Assembly: GCA_038229875.1 (NCBI GenBank)
Contig: JBBROA010000006.1
Coordinates: forward strand, 1 to 58,987
DNA length: 58,987 nt
Direction of reading: 5' to 3'
From: JALYUA01 sp038229875
GTDB taxonomy: Bacteria > Acidobacteriota > Thermoanaerobaculia > UBA5066 > Gp7-AA6
This document shows, piece after piece, positions 18,330 to 27,290 of the stretch (positions are counted from its first letter, which is position 1; every line of letters begins with the position of its first letter). The notes below the pieces were generated by a model that worked only from the letters and a program-made list of their open reading frames with translations, was not told the DNA's origin and made no database searches. The position numbers were made by a program, and so were the translations under genes.

Positions 18330-19399
18330 GCCGACTCATCTCCAATGTGGCGGACCGCGAGGCCGACGGCGACCGCGAGGCTCGGCGCGTTTTCGGTGAG
18401 CCACTCCGGGGAGACCGAGCTGCCCGCGATGTCGATCTGGCGGAAGGGGTTCATGACCTCGACCGGGATTCCGAACCGCTCCTTCAGCTGCGTGTCGAGA
18501 TTGAGGACCCGCGAGGATCCGCCGGCAATGAAGAGCTGATCGATCTTCTCGGTCGACGTGGTCGCGATGAAGAAATCGAACGTCTTCTGGAGCTCCTGAG
18601 CGAGGTCCTCGGAAACCGACCGCAGGATCGGAATGATGTCCGAAACCGTGTGCTCACCGGACGTTTCGCCCTTTTTCAGCGCTTCGGCCTGCTCGAAAGC
18701 GAGCGAGAGCTGCTTCTGGATGGCGTCGGTGTACTGGTTGCCGCCGAACGAGATGTCGCGCCAGAAGATCGTGTTGCTCCCGGAAAGGACGTTCACGTTC
18801 GTGACGGAAGCCCCGATGTTGACGAGTGCGACGACGCGGCCCGGCTCGACCGGATAGTTCGCTTCATACGCATTCTGCAGAGCAAACGCGTCCACGTCGA
18901 CGAGCGCCGGGGTCTTCCCGACCTGGGTGATGACGCTCGTGTAGTCGCCGATCTTGTCTTTCTTCACGGCGACTAAAAGCACGTCCATCGTCTCGCCCGC
19001 CGCGGCATCTAAGACCACGTAGTCGAGGTTGACGTCGTTGATGTCGAAGGGGACGTACTGCTCGGCTTCCCAGCGGATCGACTCCGCCAGCTCCTCGGCC
19101 GACATCGTCGGCAGCGAGATCTTCTTGATGATGACGGAGTGGCCCGAGAGGGAGGTGCCGAAGTCGTTGTTCCTCACCGAAAGGGAGGACACGACCCTGT
19201 TGACGGTATCGACCACGAGAGAGGCGTCCATGATGGCGCCGTCGACGATCGCCTCGGGGGACAGGGTTTCCATGCCGGTTTTGACCAGCCTGTACCCCCC
19301 ACCCTTGGCGTCCTTCAGCTCGACCAGCTTGACAGCCGACGAGCCTATGTCGAGGCCAACCAGGTTCTTTGACTTCCTGAAAAGCACAATATGGCCCAC
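18326..19399 (-). CDS. pilM: Type IV pilus assembly ATPase-like protein PilM
   Basis: 357-aa actin-like cytoplasmic protein: VGLDIGSSAVKLVEL, SLPTMSAEELAESIRWEAEQ, VALVNIGASVTNVNVL and FIAGGSSRVLNLDTQL. It binds the PilN N-terminus and organises the inner-membrane platform. The start is GTG at 19399; a second GTG at 19387 is also possible, and neither has a strong Shine-Dalgarno sequence. It is the first gene of the operon, with a good promoter 60-85 bp upstream. Confidence 0.94.
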   Translation of the reverse strand: MGHIVLFRKSKNLVGLDIGSSAVKLVELKDAKGGGYRLVKTGMETLSPEAIVDGAIMDASLVVDTVNRVVSSLSVRNNDFGTSLSGHSVIIKKISLPTMSAEELAESIRWEAEQYVPFDINDVNLDYVVLDAAAGETMDVLLVAVKKDKIGDYTSVITQVGKTPALVDVDAFALQNAYEANYPVEPGRVVALVNIGASVTNVNVLSGSNTIFWRDISFGGNQYTDAIQKQLSLAFEQAEALKKGETSGEHTVSDIIPILRSVSEDLAQELQKTFDFFIATTSTEKIDQLFIAGGSSRVLNLDTQLKERFGIPVEVMNPFRQIDIAGSSVSPEWLTENAPSLAVAVGLAVRHIGDESA

Positions 19400-19455
19400 C
19401 GAAAAAATTAATGCGGTGAAGGGCTTTGACTAATGTTTTGTTACGGCTGCTGACC

Positions 19456-19484
19456 AAAATAACAGAAGGTTTTCCCCCAGTCAA
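19456..19484 (-). promoter_or_regulatory. Sigma-70-type promoter of the pilMNOPQ run
   Basis: On the minus strand TTGACT (19479-19484) is followed after exactly 17 bp by TATTTT (19456-19461), close to the TTGACA/TATAAT consensus. It lies about 57 bp before the pilM start in an AT-richer stretch. It is the only strong promoter seen for the long pil-lipoprotein-acc run. Confidence 0.75.
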
Positions 19485-19602
19485 GGGCGCTTACAGGGAA
19501 ATAGCACGGCCCGTGAACGATTTAGCCGTTTTCCGAAAAGGGGCTGCCGCGGCGGCCTGCCGGCCGAGCCGAATTTCCTGCGATCTGCCGACCGGTGGAG
19601 AT

Positions 19603-19631
19603 TTGCTCCCGCGTTCCGTTCCATGTAGGAT
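19603..19631 (+). promoter_or_regulatory. Sigma-70-type promoter of rpmB
   Basis: TTGCTC (19603-19608), a 17-bp spacer and TAGGAT (19626-19631) precede rpmB, whose GGAGG Shine-Dalgarno sequence lies at about 19656. It is divergent from the pilM promoter. The rest of the 271-bp intergenic region shows no gene. Confidence 0.6.
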
Positions 19632-19670
19632 GCGGCGTTTTTTTCAATCCGCACTCCGGAGGCGAGACCC

Positions 19671-19895
19671 ATGGCCCAGCAATGCGAATTCTGCGGCAAG
19701 ACCCCCAAGTCGGGGCACCGCGTCAGTCACGCGAACAACGTCACCAATCGTAAATGGAACCTGAACCTGAAGACGGTTCGGGCCGCGACGGCCGGAGGCG
19801 GAAAGCGCGTTCGGGTCTGCACGCGATGCCTGCGCTCGGGCAAGGTAACGAAGCCCGTCGTGAGAACGGCGGCCACGGCGGCGGCGAAGGCCTGA
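19671..19895 (+). CDS. rpmB: 50S ribosomal protein L28
   Basis: 74 aa: MAQQCEFCGKTPKSGHRVSH, then NVTNRKWNLNLKTVR and CTRCLRSGKV. This is the zinc-binding (C+) form of L28, with CEFC and CTRC pairs. It is a structural component of the large ribosomal subunit. A Shine-Dalgarno GGAGG precedes the ATG. The gene stands alone and faces the relA/spoT stop, 39 bp away. Confidence 0.96.
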   Translation: MAQQCEFCGKTPKSGHRVSHANNVTNRKWNLNLKTVRAATAGGGKRVRVCTRCLRSGKVTKPVVRTAATAAAKA

Positions 19896-19934
19896 CCCCC
19901 CGGGGGATCGATTACCGATTCCCGCTTTTCTCCC

Positions 19935-22112
19935 CTACCCCGTTCCCCCGGCCGGAAGGTTGTACTTCCGGACGACCTCGCGAACGCCCTCGACCCTGTT
20001 CAACCGCGCGAGGATCTTCTCGAGGTGCTTCAGGTCGGACGTCTCGAGCGACACCGCGATGTACGGCCGGGTCGTCTCGTCCGTCCTCGCCTCGATCCGG
20101 CGGATGTTCGAGTTCTCTCCCGCGATGGCCTGCGTGATGTCTGCCAGGAGCCCCGGGCGGTCGTCCGAGATCACCTCGAGGTCGATCGCGTAGCTGTTCG
20201 CCTTGGCGCCGGCCCACGCGACGTCGATCCGGCGCTCCGGGTCGTAAAGAAGGTTCTTCACGTTCGGGCAGCTCTCCGAATGCACGGAGACGCCCCGCCC
20301 CCGAGTGATGTAGCCGAGGATCCGCTCCCCGGGCACCGGCGTGCAGCACTGCGCGAGTGAAGCGAGCAGGTCGTTGTGGCCGACGACGACGATGTCCGGC
20401 GAACCGAACGGGAGGATCTTCCGGACCACGCGGGAAACGGTGGTCTCCCGGCCAACCTCGGGACGCGCGAGCTCGTCGGAGGGCACGAACCGCTCCAGGA
20501 CGGCGCGGGAAGAGAGCTTGCCGTACCCCAGCGCCGCGAAGAGGTCCTCGGGCCGAGAGAATCCCCACTGCGGGAGCTGCCGCGCGATCTCCCCCTGCTG
20601 CTCGAGCTTCTTCACCGTGCGCTTGTACTTCTTGAGCTCCTTCTCGAGGAGGCGGCGGCCGAGCTCGACCGCCTCACGGTTCTCTTCCGTGTGGACGAAG
20701 TGCCGGATCTTGTGGCGCGCCCGGCTGGTCGCGACGAACGAGAGCCAGTCGCGGGAAGGCGTCTGATTAGGCGCGGTCAGGATCTCGACGATGTCGCCGC
20801 TCGAGAGCGGGGTCTTCAGGGGGACGTGCCGCCCGTTGATCCGCGCGCCGACGCAGCGATGCCCGACGTCCGTGTGAACACGGTACGCGAAATCGACCGC
20901 GGTCGCCCCTCGCGGGAAGGCGAAGACCTCTCCCTTCGGCGTGAAGGTGTAAACCTCGTCCGGATACAGGTCCACCTTCAACGATGAGAGGAACTGCCGC
21001 GAGTCCTTGACTTCGCTCTGCCAATCCACGAGCTGGCGGAGCCACTGAAAGCGCGCGTCATCTTCTCTGGGCCCGAGGCGCCCCTCCTTGTATTTCCAGT
21101 GCGCCGCGATGCCGCGCTCCGCCGTCAGGTCCATCTCGCGGGTCCGGATCTGGACCTCGAACGGCTGCGCGGAGTCGCTCATGACCGTCGTGTGGAGCGA
21201 CTGGTAGAAATTGGGTTTCGGCATCGCGATGTAGTCCTTGATGCGGCCGGGAACCGGGCGCCACCTCTGGTGGACGAGACCGAGCACGGCGTAGCAGTCC
21301 CGCGTCTCGGGCGTCACCACGCGGAGCGCCAGGACGTCGTATAGCTGGGCCACATCCACGCCGCGGCGCTTCATCTTCTCGGAGATTGAGTGATACCTCT
21401 TGCGCCGCCCGGTCACCTCCCCGTCCACGCCGGCCTCGACGATCTTTGCCGACAGCTCGCGGCGGATCTCTTCGATCATCCCCTCCGAGCCTTCGAGATT
21501 GCGCTCGACTTCCCGCTGGACGCGTGCGTATTCCTCCGGTTCGAGGTACAGGAACGCCAGGTCCTCGAGCTCGCCTTTCAGGAGGCCCATCCCGAGCCGA
21601 TTGGCGATCGGGGCGTAGATGTCCATGGTCTCGCGGGCAATCTCGCGCCGGCGCGCTTCGGGGAGGTACTGAAGCGTCCGCATGTTGTGGAGGCGGTCCG
21701 CGAGCTTGACGAGGACCACGCGCAGGTCGGACACCATCGCGAGGACCATTTTGCGGAACGTCTCGGCCTGCTCCTCTTCCCGGGAGACGTAGGAAAACTT
21801 CCCGATCTTGGTCAGGCCATCGACGAGATCCGCGACCTCGTCCCCGAACTGCTGCGCGATCGCATCTTTGGTCGTGAGCGTGTCTTCGAGCACATCGTGG
21901 AGCAGGCCCACGACGATCGACACGTCGTCGGCCTTCAGGTCCGCGAGGATCGCGGCGACGTTCAACGGATGGACGAGATAAGGCTCCCCGGACCTCCGGA
22001 CCTGCCCCTTGTGCTCGCGGGCCGAGAACACATAAGCCCGCCGCAGCAGATCCTGGTCACTCTGCGGGTTATACGACTCGACCTTTTCGAGGATCTCTTC
22101 GAACCGGATCAT
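19935..22112 (-). CDS. Bifunctional (p)ppGpp synthetase/hydrolase (Rel/SpoT)
   Basis: About 725 aa from ATG 22112 (MIRFEEILEKVESY); an upstream ATG at 22169 adds 19 atypical residues. The order is: HD hydrolase domain (VVGLLHDVLEDT, KLADRLHNMRTL), synthetase (YDVLALRVV, GRIKDYIAMPKPNFYQSLHT, EVQIRTREMD), TGS domain (VYTFTPKGEVFAFPRGATAV), a helical and zinc-finger region (CCTPVPGERILGYITRGRGV) and a C-terminal ACT domain. Hydrolase and synthetase motifs are intact, so it should both make and destroy (p)ppGpp, the stringent-response alarmone. DR1 copy 1 lies in the gap downstream of it. Confidence 0.94.
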   Translation of the reverse strand: MIRFEEILEKVESYNPQSDQDLLRRAYVFSAREHKGQVRRSGEPYLVHPLNVAAILADLKADDVSIVVGLLHDVLEDTLTTKDAIAQQFGDEVADLVDGLTKIGKFSYVSREEEQAETFRKMVLAMVSDLRVVLVKLADRLHNMRTLQYLPEARRREIARETMDIYAPIANRLGMGLLKGELEDLAFLYLEPEEYARVQREVERNLEGSEGMIEEIRRELSAKIVEAGVDGEVTGRRKRYHSISEKMKRRGVDVAQLYDVLALRVVTPETRDCYAVLGLVHQRWRPVPGRIKDYIAMPKPNFYQSLHTTVMSDSAQPFEVQIRTREMDLTAERGIAAHWKYKEGRLGPREDDARFQWLRQLVDWQSEVKDSRQFLSSLKVDLYPDEVYTFTPKGEVFAFPRGATAVDFAYRVHTDVGHRCVGARINGRHVPLKTPLSSGDIVEILTAPNQTPSRDWLSFVATSRARHKIRHFVHTEENREAVELGRRLLEKELKKYKRTVKKLEQQGEIARQLPQWGFSRPEDLFAALGYGKLSSRAVLERFVPSDELARPEVGRETTVSRVVRKILPFGSPDIVVVGHNDLLASLAQCCTPVPGERILGYITRGRGVSVHSESCPNVKNLLYDPERRIDVAWAGAKANSYAIDLEVISDDRPGLLADITQAIAGENSNIRRIEARTDETTRPYIAVSLETSDLKHLEKILARLNRVEGVREVVRKYNLPAGGTG

Positions 22113-22191
22113 GACCCGGACAAGATTACAGGAGAGCAAAGGCGGCCGATCAGCAACACCGGCCACCACGCATCACGCAACCAGCGGGCCT

Positions 22192-22430
22192 CTCACCCCA
22201 ACCTTCTCACCGAGCGCTGGGCGAGGGATCAGAGCTGCGCTTCCGCCTCGATGGTGGGTAAACTCGCCCCGAGAGGAGTCTCCCGACCAAAGGGAGGGAG
22301 GAGCCTCTCGGGGCGGGAGCCGAAGCGAACGAAGGGAGCAGGCGAACGGTCGAGCCAACAGGCGAGCCGCTCGCCGGTGCCTTCGCCGCGCACGGCGAAG
22401 GCAGCTCCCGCAGTGAGCGGAGGCGACGGG
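22192..22430 (-). repeat. Structured dispersed repeat DR1, copy 1
   Basis: A 239-bp element, oriented on the minus strand, beginning right after the secF stop codon (TAG). It matches 52468-52710 along nearly its whole length and 39527-39743 well. It contains a 10-bp stem (TGCCTTCGCC/GGCGAAGGCA) and a perfect 12-bp stem with arms at 22265-22276 and 22304-22315 (CGCCCCGAGAGG/CCTCTCGGGGCG). It fills most of the secF-relA gap. Translations of it look non-coding. Confidence 0.88.
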
Positions 22431-23729
22431 CTACCTTCGGTTCTTCTTCCTCTTTCCCGAGGAGGGGGACGAAGCCGGGGCGTTCGGTCTCGGCGCGGCC
22501 TGCGCCGGCGGCGCCGGCCTCGGAGCCGGAGCGGCGACCCTGGGAACGGCCGCCGGCGGGACGACGGCCAGCTTGCGGCGGCCCAGGAAGCTCTTCCAGA
22601 TGACCACGATCGGCGCGGCCACGTAGATCGAAGAGTACGTGCCGATGATGATGCCGATGATGAGCGTCAGCGAGAAGGTGTTCAGGACCTCGCCGCCCAG
22701 GAAAAACAGCGCGATGACGACCAACATCGTCGCTCCGGAGGTCAGGATCGTCCGCGAAAGCGTCTGATTGATCGACCGGTTGATCAGCGCTTCGAGCGGC
22801 TCCTTCTTCGGAGAGCGCTGGTTTTCCCGGATCCTGTCGTACACGACGACCGTGTCGTTGACCGAATATCCGACGAGGGTCAGGATCGCGGCGACTACGA
22901 TCAGGTTGAACTCGCGCCCGAAAAGGGACAGAAGCCCCACGGTGATCAGGATGTCGTGAATCGTGGCAACGACCGCCCCGACGCCGAAGGGGACCGACCG
23001 GAAGCGCCACGCGATGTAGACCAGCATTCCGAGCATCGAGGTGACGATCGCCCAGAGCGCCGTCTTTCGGAGGTCCGAGCCGACCTGGGGACCGACGTTT
23101 TCGGCCGAAAGCAGGAGGAAGGGTCCGGCGATCGTGTTCGCCTTGACCCACGCCTTCGTTGCGGGCGTGATCCCGGGAACGGAATCGACGTCGGCCGGGG
23201 ACTTGAAGATCGCCAGCTGGGACCGGCGCGCGACAGTCTGTTCCGCGACGTTGCCGTAGTACTCCGCCGGTGTCACGCCCGGGCGCCCGGCGACGTGGTC
23301 GGGGTCCGCAGCGACGAGTCTCGCGGCGAGGTTGTCGCGGCCCTGGATGTTCAGGTCGAGCCGAGCGGGGTCGGCGGAGGCGCCGAGTCCCTGGCGAAGC
23401 AGCGCGAGGACCTCGGCCGTGATGTCGCGGCCCTCCTTCTTCTGCTGCTGCACGCGGATCAGGACTTCATTCTTCTCGGGGGCCTCGTAGCGCTGAATGC
23501 CGTTGTCGCCGAAGTTTCCGGTGGCGAGGAGCTTTCGGAGCTGATCGATGTCGGGCTTCTCCCGGAAGCGGAGCGCGATCTGCGTTCCACCGGCGAAGTC
23601 GATTCCGTACTTCAGGCCGCCATGGGAAAGGATGGAAAGGAGTCCGATCGCGATCAGTGCCCAGGAGGCGCCGATCGCCCACCACTTCCAGCGCAGAAAA
23701 TCGATGTTGGTCTGACGAAACAGTTCCAT
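22431..23729 (-). CDS. secF: Protein translocase subunit SecF
   Basis: 432 aa from ATG 23729, which is preceded by a GAAGGGCCAT region; a longer in-frame extension runs antisense to SecD and is not real. Six membrane helices are visible (IGASWALIAIGLLSIL near the start; the others cluster in the C-terminal half). The large periplasmic loop includes YGIDFAGGTQIALRF. The family motif VGYSVNDTVVVYDRIREN is intact. With SecD it uses the proton-motive force to aid late stages of Sec export. The C-terminal 50 residues are an unusual Pro/Ala-rich basic tail ending KRKKNRR. The periplasmic loop is longer than typical. Confidence 0.94.
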   Translation of the reverse strand: MELFRQTNIDFLRWKWWAIGASWALIAIGLLSILSHGGLKYGIDFAGGTQIALRFREKPDIDQLRKLLATGNFGDNGIQRYEAPEKNEVLIRVQQQKKEGRDITAEVLALLRQGLGASADPARLDLNIQGRDNLAARLVAADPDHVAGRPGVTPAEYYGNVAEQTVARRSQLAIFKSPADVDSVPGITPATKAWVKANTIAGPFLLLSAENVGPQVGSDLRKTALWAIVTSMLGMLVYIAWRFRSVPFGVGAVVATIHDILITVGLLSLFGREFNLIVVAAILTLVGYSVNDTVVVYDRIRENQRSPKKEPLEALINRSINQTLSRTILTSGATMLVVIALFFLGGEVLNTFSLTLIIGIIIGTYSSIYVAAPIVVIWKSFLGRRKLAVVPPAAVPRVAAPAPRPAPPAQAAPRPNAPASSPSSGKRKKNRR

Positions 23730-23740
23730 ATGGCCCTTCG

Positions 23741-25342
23741 CTAGATAGACAGCGCGTCGATGTGCTGGCGCCGGCCGTACTCGAGCTCGAACACCGTGTG
23801 CGACACGAAGACCGCCGTGAACACCGAGATCAGGAGGCCGATCAGCAGCGTCACCGCGAAGCCCTTGACGGGGCCCGTGCCGAACTGCAGAAGAAAGATG
23901 GCGGAGATCACGACCGTGATGTGGGTGTCGATGATGGTCGCAAACGCCTTCGAGAAACCGTTCTCGATGGCAGTCTTCGGGGCGCGGCCGGCTCGAAGCT
24001 CCTCGCGAATGCGCTCGAAGATCAGCACGTTCGAATCGACCGCCATGCCGATGGTCAGGATGAACCCCGCGATGCCCGGCAGCGTGAGCGTCGCGTTGAA
24101 CAACGACATCGCTGCGAGCAGCAGGATCGCGTTCAGCACCAGGGCGAGAACCGCGTTCCACCCGGACCGCCTGTAATAAAAGACGACCGCGAAGAACACC
24201 AGGAGCATCCCGGCGATAGACGCCGTAATCCCCTTCCGGATCGAGTCGAGTCCGAGCGACGGACCGACCGTGCGCTCCTCGAGGTAGGTCAGCCCGGCCG
24301 GCAGAGCGCCGGCGCGCAAGACGAGCGCGAGGTCGTTCGCCTCTTCCGGCGTGAAGCTCCCGTTGATCTGTCCCTGGTCGGTAATGCGCTCATGAATGAC
24401 CGGCGCCGACTGGACGCGCTTGTCGAGCACGATGGCCAGCAGCCGGTTGACGTTCGCGGCCGTAGCGGCGCCGAACTTCTCGGCCCCGGCGGCCGTCAAA
24501 AAGAAGGAGATCGAGTTGCCGCCCATCTGGCTGCGGCTCGGGCGGGCATTCTTCAGATCCCGGCCCGTGATCGCGGCGGACTTGCGGAGCAGGTACCAGG
24601 TGGCGCCGCGCTGGCCGGGCTCGGGCTTCCCTTCCACGAGCTCCATGTCGGCCGCAACCTTGCCGTCCGGCCCGAGCAGGGACGCTTTGTCAGTCGACGG
24701 GCCCTTCTCGACGATCTTGAGCTCGAGAAATGCCGTGTTCTTGATGAGGTCCTTGACGCGCTTCGGGTCGTCGATCCCGGGCAGCTGGACGAGGATCCGG
24801 TCGCCGCCTTCGCGGGCGATCAGGGGCTCCGCGACGCCGAACTCGTCCACCCGGTTGCGGATCGTCTCGATCGCCTGCGTGACGGCGCTCTCTTCGGTCG
24901 CGCGCCGCGAGGCGTCCTTCAGCGTGAAAGCGTAACGGCCGCCCGACGAGCTGGTCGACCAGTCCGGGAGCCAGCGCTTGACGATTTCGTCGAGTTTCTT
25001 TTCATCCGAGATCGACGCCACCGTGAAAGAGGCGTCGGACGGGTACTCGGAGGCGCCCAGAGTCACGCCCTGCTCGCGGGCCTGCGCCTTGACGGTTTCG
25101 ACAGCCTCGTCCCGCTCGGCCTTGATCGCGTCCGCGGTATTGACCTGCAGAACGAGATGGATGCCGCCCCGGAGGTCGAGCCCCAGCTTGATTCCGCGCT
25201 TCAGGGCCTCCGAAATCGGCGGCCTGCCGGGTCCGACCCAGTCTTTCTTCGCGTGCGTGTAACCGGTTGCGATGTATCCCGCGATCATTCCGGTGACAAC
25301 GACCACGATTAAGAGAACGCGCCAACGCAGCCTCTTGGACAA
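23741..25342 (-). CDS. secD: Protein translocase subunit SecD
   Basis: 533 aa. TTG start at 25342 behind GGGAGG. One N-terminal helix, the P1 region LGLDLRGGIHLVLQVNTADA, the P2/P1-head segment ILVQLPGIDDPKRVKDLIKN, then five C-terminal helices with GFILTIGMAVDSNVLIFERI. It pairs with SecF, which starts 11 bp after its stop. It acts in the inner membrane with SecYEG and YajC. Confidence 0.95.
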   Translation of the reverse strand: MSKRLRWRVLLIVVVVTGMIAGYIATGYTHAKKDWVGPGRPPISEALKRGIKLGLDLRGGIHLVLQVNTADAIKAERDEAVETVKAQAREQGVTLGASEYPSDASFTVASISDEKKLDEIVKRWLPDWSTSSSGGRYAFTLKDASRRATEESAVTQAIETIRNRVDEFGVAEPLIAREGGDRILVQLPGIDDPKRVKDLIKNTAFLELKIVEKGPSTDKASLLGPDGKVAADMELVEGKPEPGQRGATWYLLRKSAAITGRDLKNARPSRSQMGGNSISFFLTAAGAEKFGAATAANVNRLLAIVLDKRVQSAPVIHERITDQGQINGSFTPEEANDLALVLRAGALPAGLTYLEERTVGPSLGLDSIRKGITASIAGMLLVFFAVVFYYRRSGWNAVLALVLNAILLLAAMSLFNATLTLPGIAGFILTIGMAVDSNVLIFERIREELRAGRAPKTAIENGFSKAFATIIDTHITVVISAIFLLQFGTGPVKGFAVTLLIGLLISVFTAVFVSHTVFELEYGRRQHIDALSI

Positions 25343-25429
25343 ACAGCCTCCCTTGGAAGAACGGTGGAGTCTACAGGGAGTCGAGGGGGCCTGCCAAGCC
25401 CGGCGGGCCGGCCCCGGAGACTCCGCGTC

Positions 25430-25792
25430 CTAAGTTTTCGCGACCGCCGAAGTGGCCGTGTCGGGCTCTCCCGCGGGCCCCGCGATCCCGGTCCTCAGGA
25501 CCTTGATCTTGACGTTGTCGGCGATCTGGAGAACGACGAAGCCCCGCTCCTCGTCGACGGCTGTGATGCGCCCGAAGATGCCGCCTCCCGTCACGACCTC
25601 GTCGCCCTTCTTCAACTTCGAGATCATCTCGGCGGTCGCCTTCTGCTTCTTGCGCATCGGGGCGATCAGAAGGAAATAGAAGATGGCGAAAATGAAAGCC
25701 ATCGCCACCAGCGGCGAGGAGAAGAGGCTCATCGGGCCGGTGGGCGCCGCGGGCGCGGTCTGATGGAGAAGTGAAACGAGCTGGGTGAGCAT
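25430..25792 (-). CDS. yajC: Preprotein translocase subunit YajC
   Basis: 120 aa: one membrane helix (FIFAIFYFLLIAPMRKKQKA), then MISKLKKGDEVVTGGGIFGR and the beta-rich IADNVKIKVLR. This is the Sec accessory partner of SecDF. The N-terminus is Ala/Pro-rich, and two Met (1 and 21) could start it. It precedes secD by 87 bp. Confidence 0.93.
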   Translation of the reverse strand: MLTQLVSLLHQTAPAAPTGPMSLFSSPLVAMAFIFAIFYFLLIAPMRKKQKATAEMISKLKKGDEVVTGGGIFGRITAVDEERGFVVLQIADNVKIKVLRTGIAGPAGEPDTATSAVAKT

Positions 25793-25814
25793 GGGCGGGA
25801 CTATAAGGCAGGTG

Positions 25815-25858
25815 AGGGTTCAAGGCCGGTAAGGGTTCCTCAAGACACGGCAGGGTTC
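25815..25858. repeat. Three AGGGTTC units between yajC and the dipeptidase gene
   Basis: AGGGTTC occurs at 25815, 25832 and 25852 in a 164-bp gap without a gene. Spacing is irregular, so this is a looser version of the heptad arrays seen elsewhere. Confidence 0.5.
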
Positions 25859-25956
25859 AGGGCTGCCTGGTGAGCGTTCCGCGTCAGCGCCGGGCGTTCG
25901 GACGCCGATCGGTCCTGCGGCCGTCCCGCTCCCCGTCCGCTCGCGCCCCGTCCGTC

Positions 25957-27237
25957 CTACCGCCTGGCACTCCCTGCCACGGGCATGGCGGGCAGCGGCG
26001 CCTTCGAAGGCGGCATCGCCCGGCCGGCCGCGATCGCGCGGTCCCAGAACGCCAGGAAGTTCTCGCCGAGGACGCCGCGGATCTCCGCCTCCGAATGGCC
26101 GCGTTTCAACAGCTCTTCGGTAAGCTTCGGGAGCTTCGAGACGTCCTCGAGCCCCGTCGGTGGGTCCGGGATCCCGTCGTAGTCCGTGCCGAGGCCGACG
26201 GCGGACGGGCCCGCGATCCGCATGACCCGCTCGATGTGATCGACAGCTCGCGTCCAGCTCGCCCGAGGCCTCTTCAACCCCTCGACGAGCGCCCCGATTT
26301 CTTCGTCCCGCTTCGCCGCGTTGTTCGAAAGCCGGGCCTCGATCTCCGCGACCCGCGGGACGAGAGCCGCCTTCTGAGAGATCAGATCGTCGATCACCCC
26401 CTGGTCGAGAAACGTCGAGCTCACGTTGATCATCACGACGCCACCTTTCGCGCCAATCGCGCGGATCTGCTCGTCGGTCAGATTGCGCGGCATGTTCGCG
26501 AGCGCCCGACACGAGGAGTGGGAGGCGAAAATAGGCGCCCTGGACACCGCGAGCACGTCCGAGATCGTCTTGTCCGAGACGTGCGAGACATCGACGAGCA
26601 TCCCGAGCCGGTTCATCTCCAGCACGACTTCGCGGCCGAAATCCGTCAGTCCTCCGTGGATCGCCATTTTTTTCGGATCGAACCCCCATCCGAAAAAATT
26701 TCCCGCCGAGTCCGCCCAGGAGTTCGTATTCGTGTGCGTCAGTGTCATGTAGCGGGCGCCCAGGCGTGCGAACGACGAGAGCGCTCCGAGCGAGTCCTCG
26801 ATCGCATGGCCGCCTTCGATTCCGATCAGCACCGCGACTTTCCCGTCGCGCTTTGCGGCCCGGATCCCGGCCGGCGAGTCCGCAAACACGAAGCCGGGAG
26901 TCGCGTCCGCGACGCGGTGAATCAGGTCGATCAGCTCGAGGGCCTTCCGCGCCGAGCCTCCCGTCTTCGCAAACGATGCCGGCACGTAGGCCGCAAAGAA
27001 GGGCGCGGTGACCCCGCCCTCCTTCAGGCGCGGAAGGTCCACGTGGCCCGTCTTCCCCCGGACGGACAGATCGACCCACTCCTTTTCTAGTCGCTCCGGA
27101 ACGTCCTCGTGCGTGTCGACGACGATCGCGTCCGCATGGATCTTCGCGGCGCGAGCCTGCAACGCGGCATCGTCCGACGCCGCGGCCATCGAAACGGTCG
27201 CGGCCCACGCCGCCAGAAACACGAGCACGGATTTCAT
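25957..27237 (-). CDS. Membrane dipeptidase, peptidase family M19
   Basis: 426 aa from ATG 27237, chosen because MKSVLVFLAAWAATVSMAAA is a signal peptide; an ATG at 27291 overlapping the tgt stop would add 18 residues. Zinc ligands of the renal-dipeptidase family are present: VDTHED, IEGGHAI, DVSHVS and FASHSSCRAL, plus the catalytic-site GLGTDYDG. It hydrolyses dipeptides, often with a D-amino acid, in the periplasm. It sits between tgt and yajC, an unusual place, since tgt-yajC-secD-secF is normally uninterrupted. A role in peptidoglycan turnover is possible. Confidence 0.9.
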   Translation of the reverse strand: MKSVLVFLAAWAATVSMAAASDDAALQARAAKIHADAIVVDTHEDVPERLEKEWVDLSVRGKTGHVDLPRLKEGGVTAPFFAAYVPASFAKTGGSARKALELIDLIHRVADATPGFVFADSPAGIRAAKRDGKVAVLIGIEGGHAIEDSLGALSSFARLGARYMTLTHTNTNSWADSAGNFFGWGFDPKKMAIHGGLTDFGREVVLEMNRLGMLVDVSHVSDKTISDVLAVSRAPIFASHSSCRALANMPRNLTDEQIRAIGAKGGVVMINVSSTFLDQGVIDDLISQKAALVPRVAEIEARLSNNAAKRDEEIGALVEGLKRPRASWTRAVDHIERVMRIAGPSAVGLGTDYDGIPDPPTGLEDVSKLPKLTEELLKRGHSEAEIRGVLGENFLAFWDRAIAAGRAMPPSKAPLPAMPVAGSARR

Positions 27238-27290
27238 CTGGCGCCGGCTTTCTCTTCCGAGTTTTGGACTTGCGGTCGGTGCCTGAAGCA

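Noticed and set aside
22173..22416. Reading frames with GGSRSERREQ-like peptides in DR1 copies
   Set aside because: Frames differ between copies and carry stops; conservation is better explained by stems than by coding.
21390..23744. 784-aa plus-strand frame across relA/spoT and secF
   Set aside because: Crosses two genes and DR1 copy 1; the minus strand has intact SpoT and SecF motifs.
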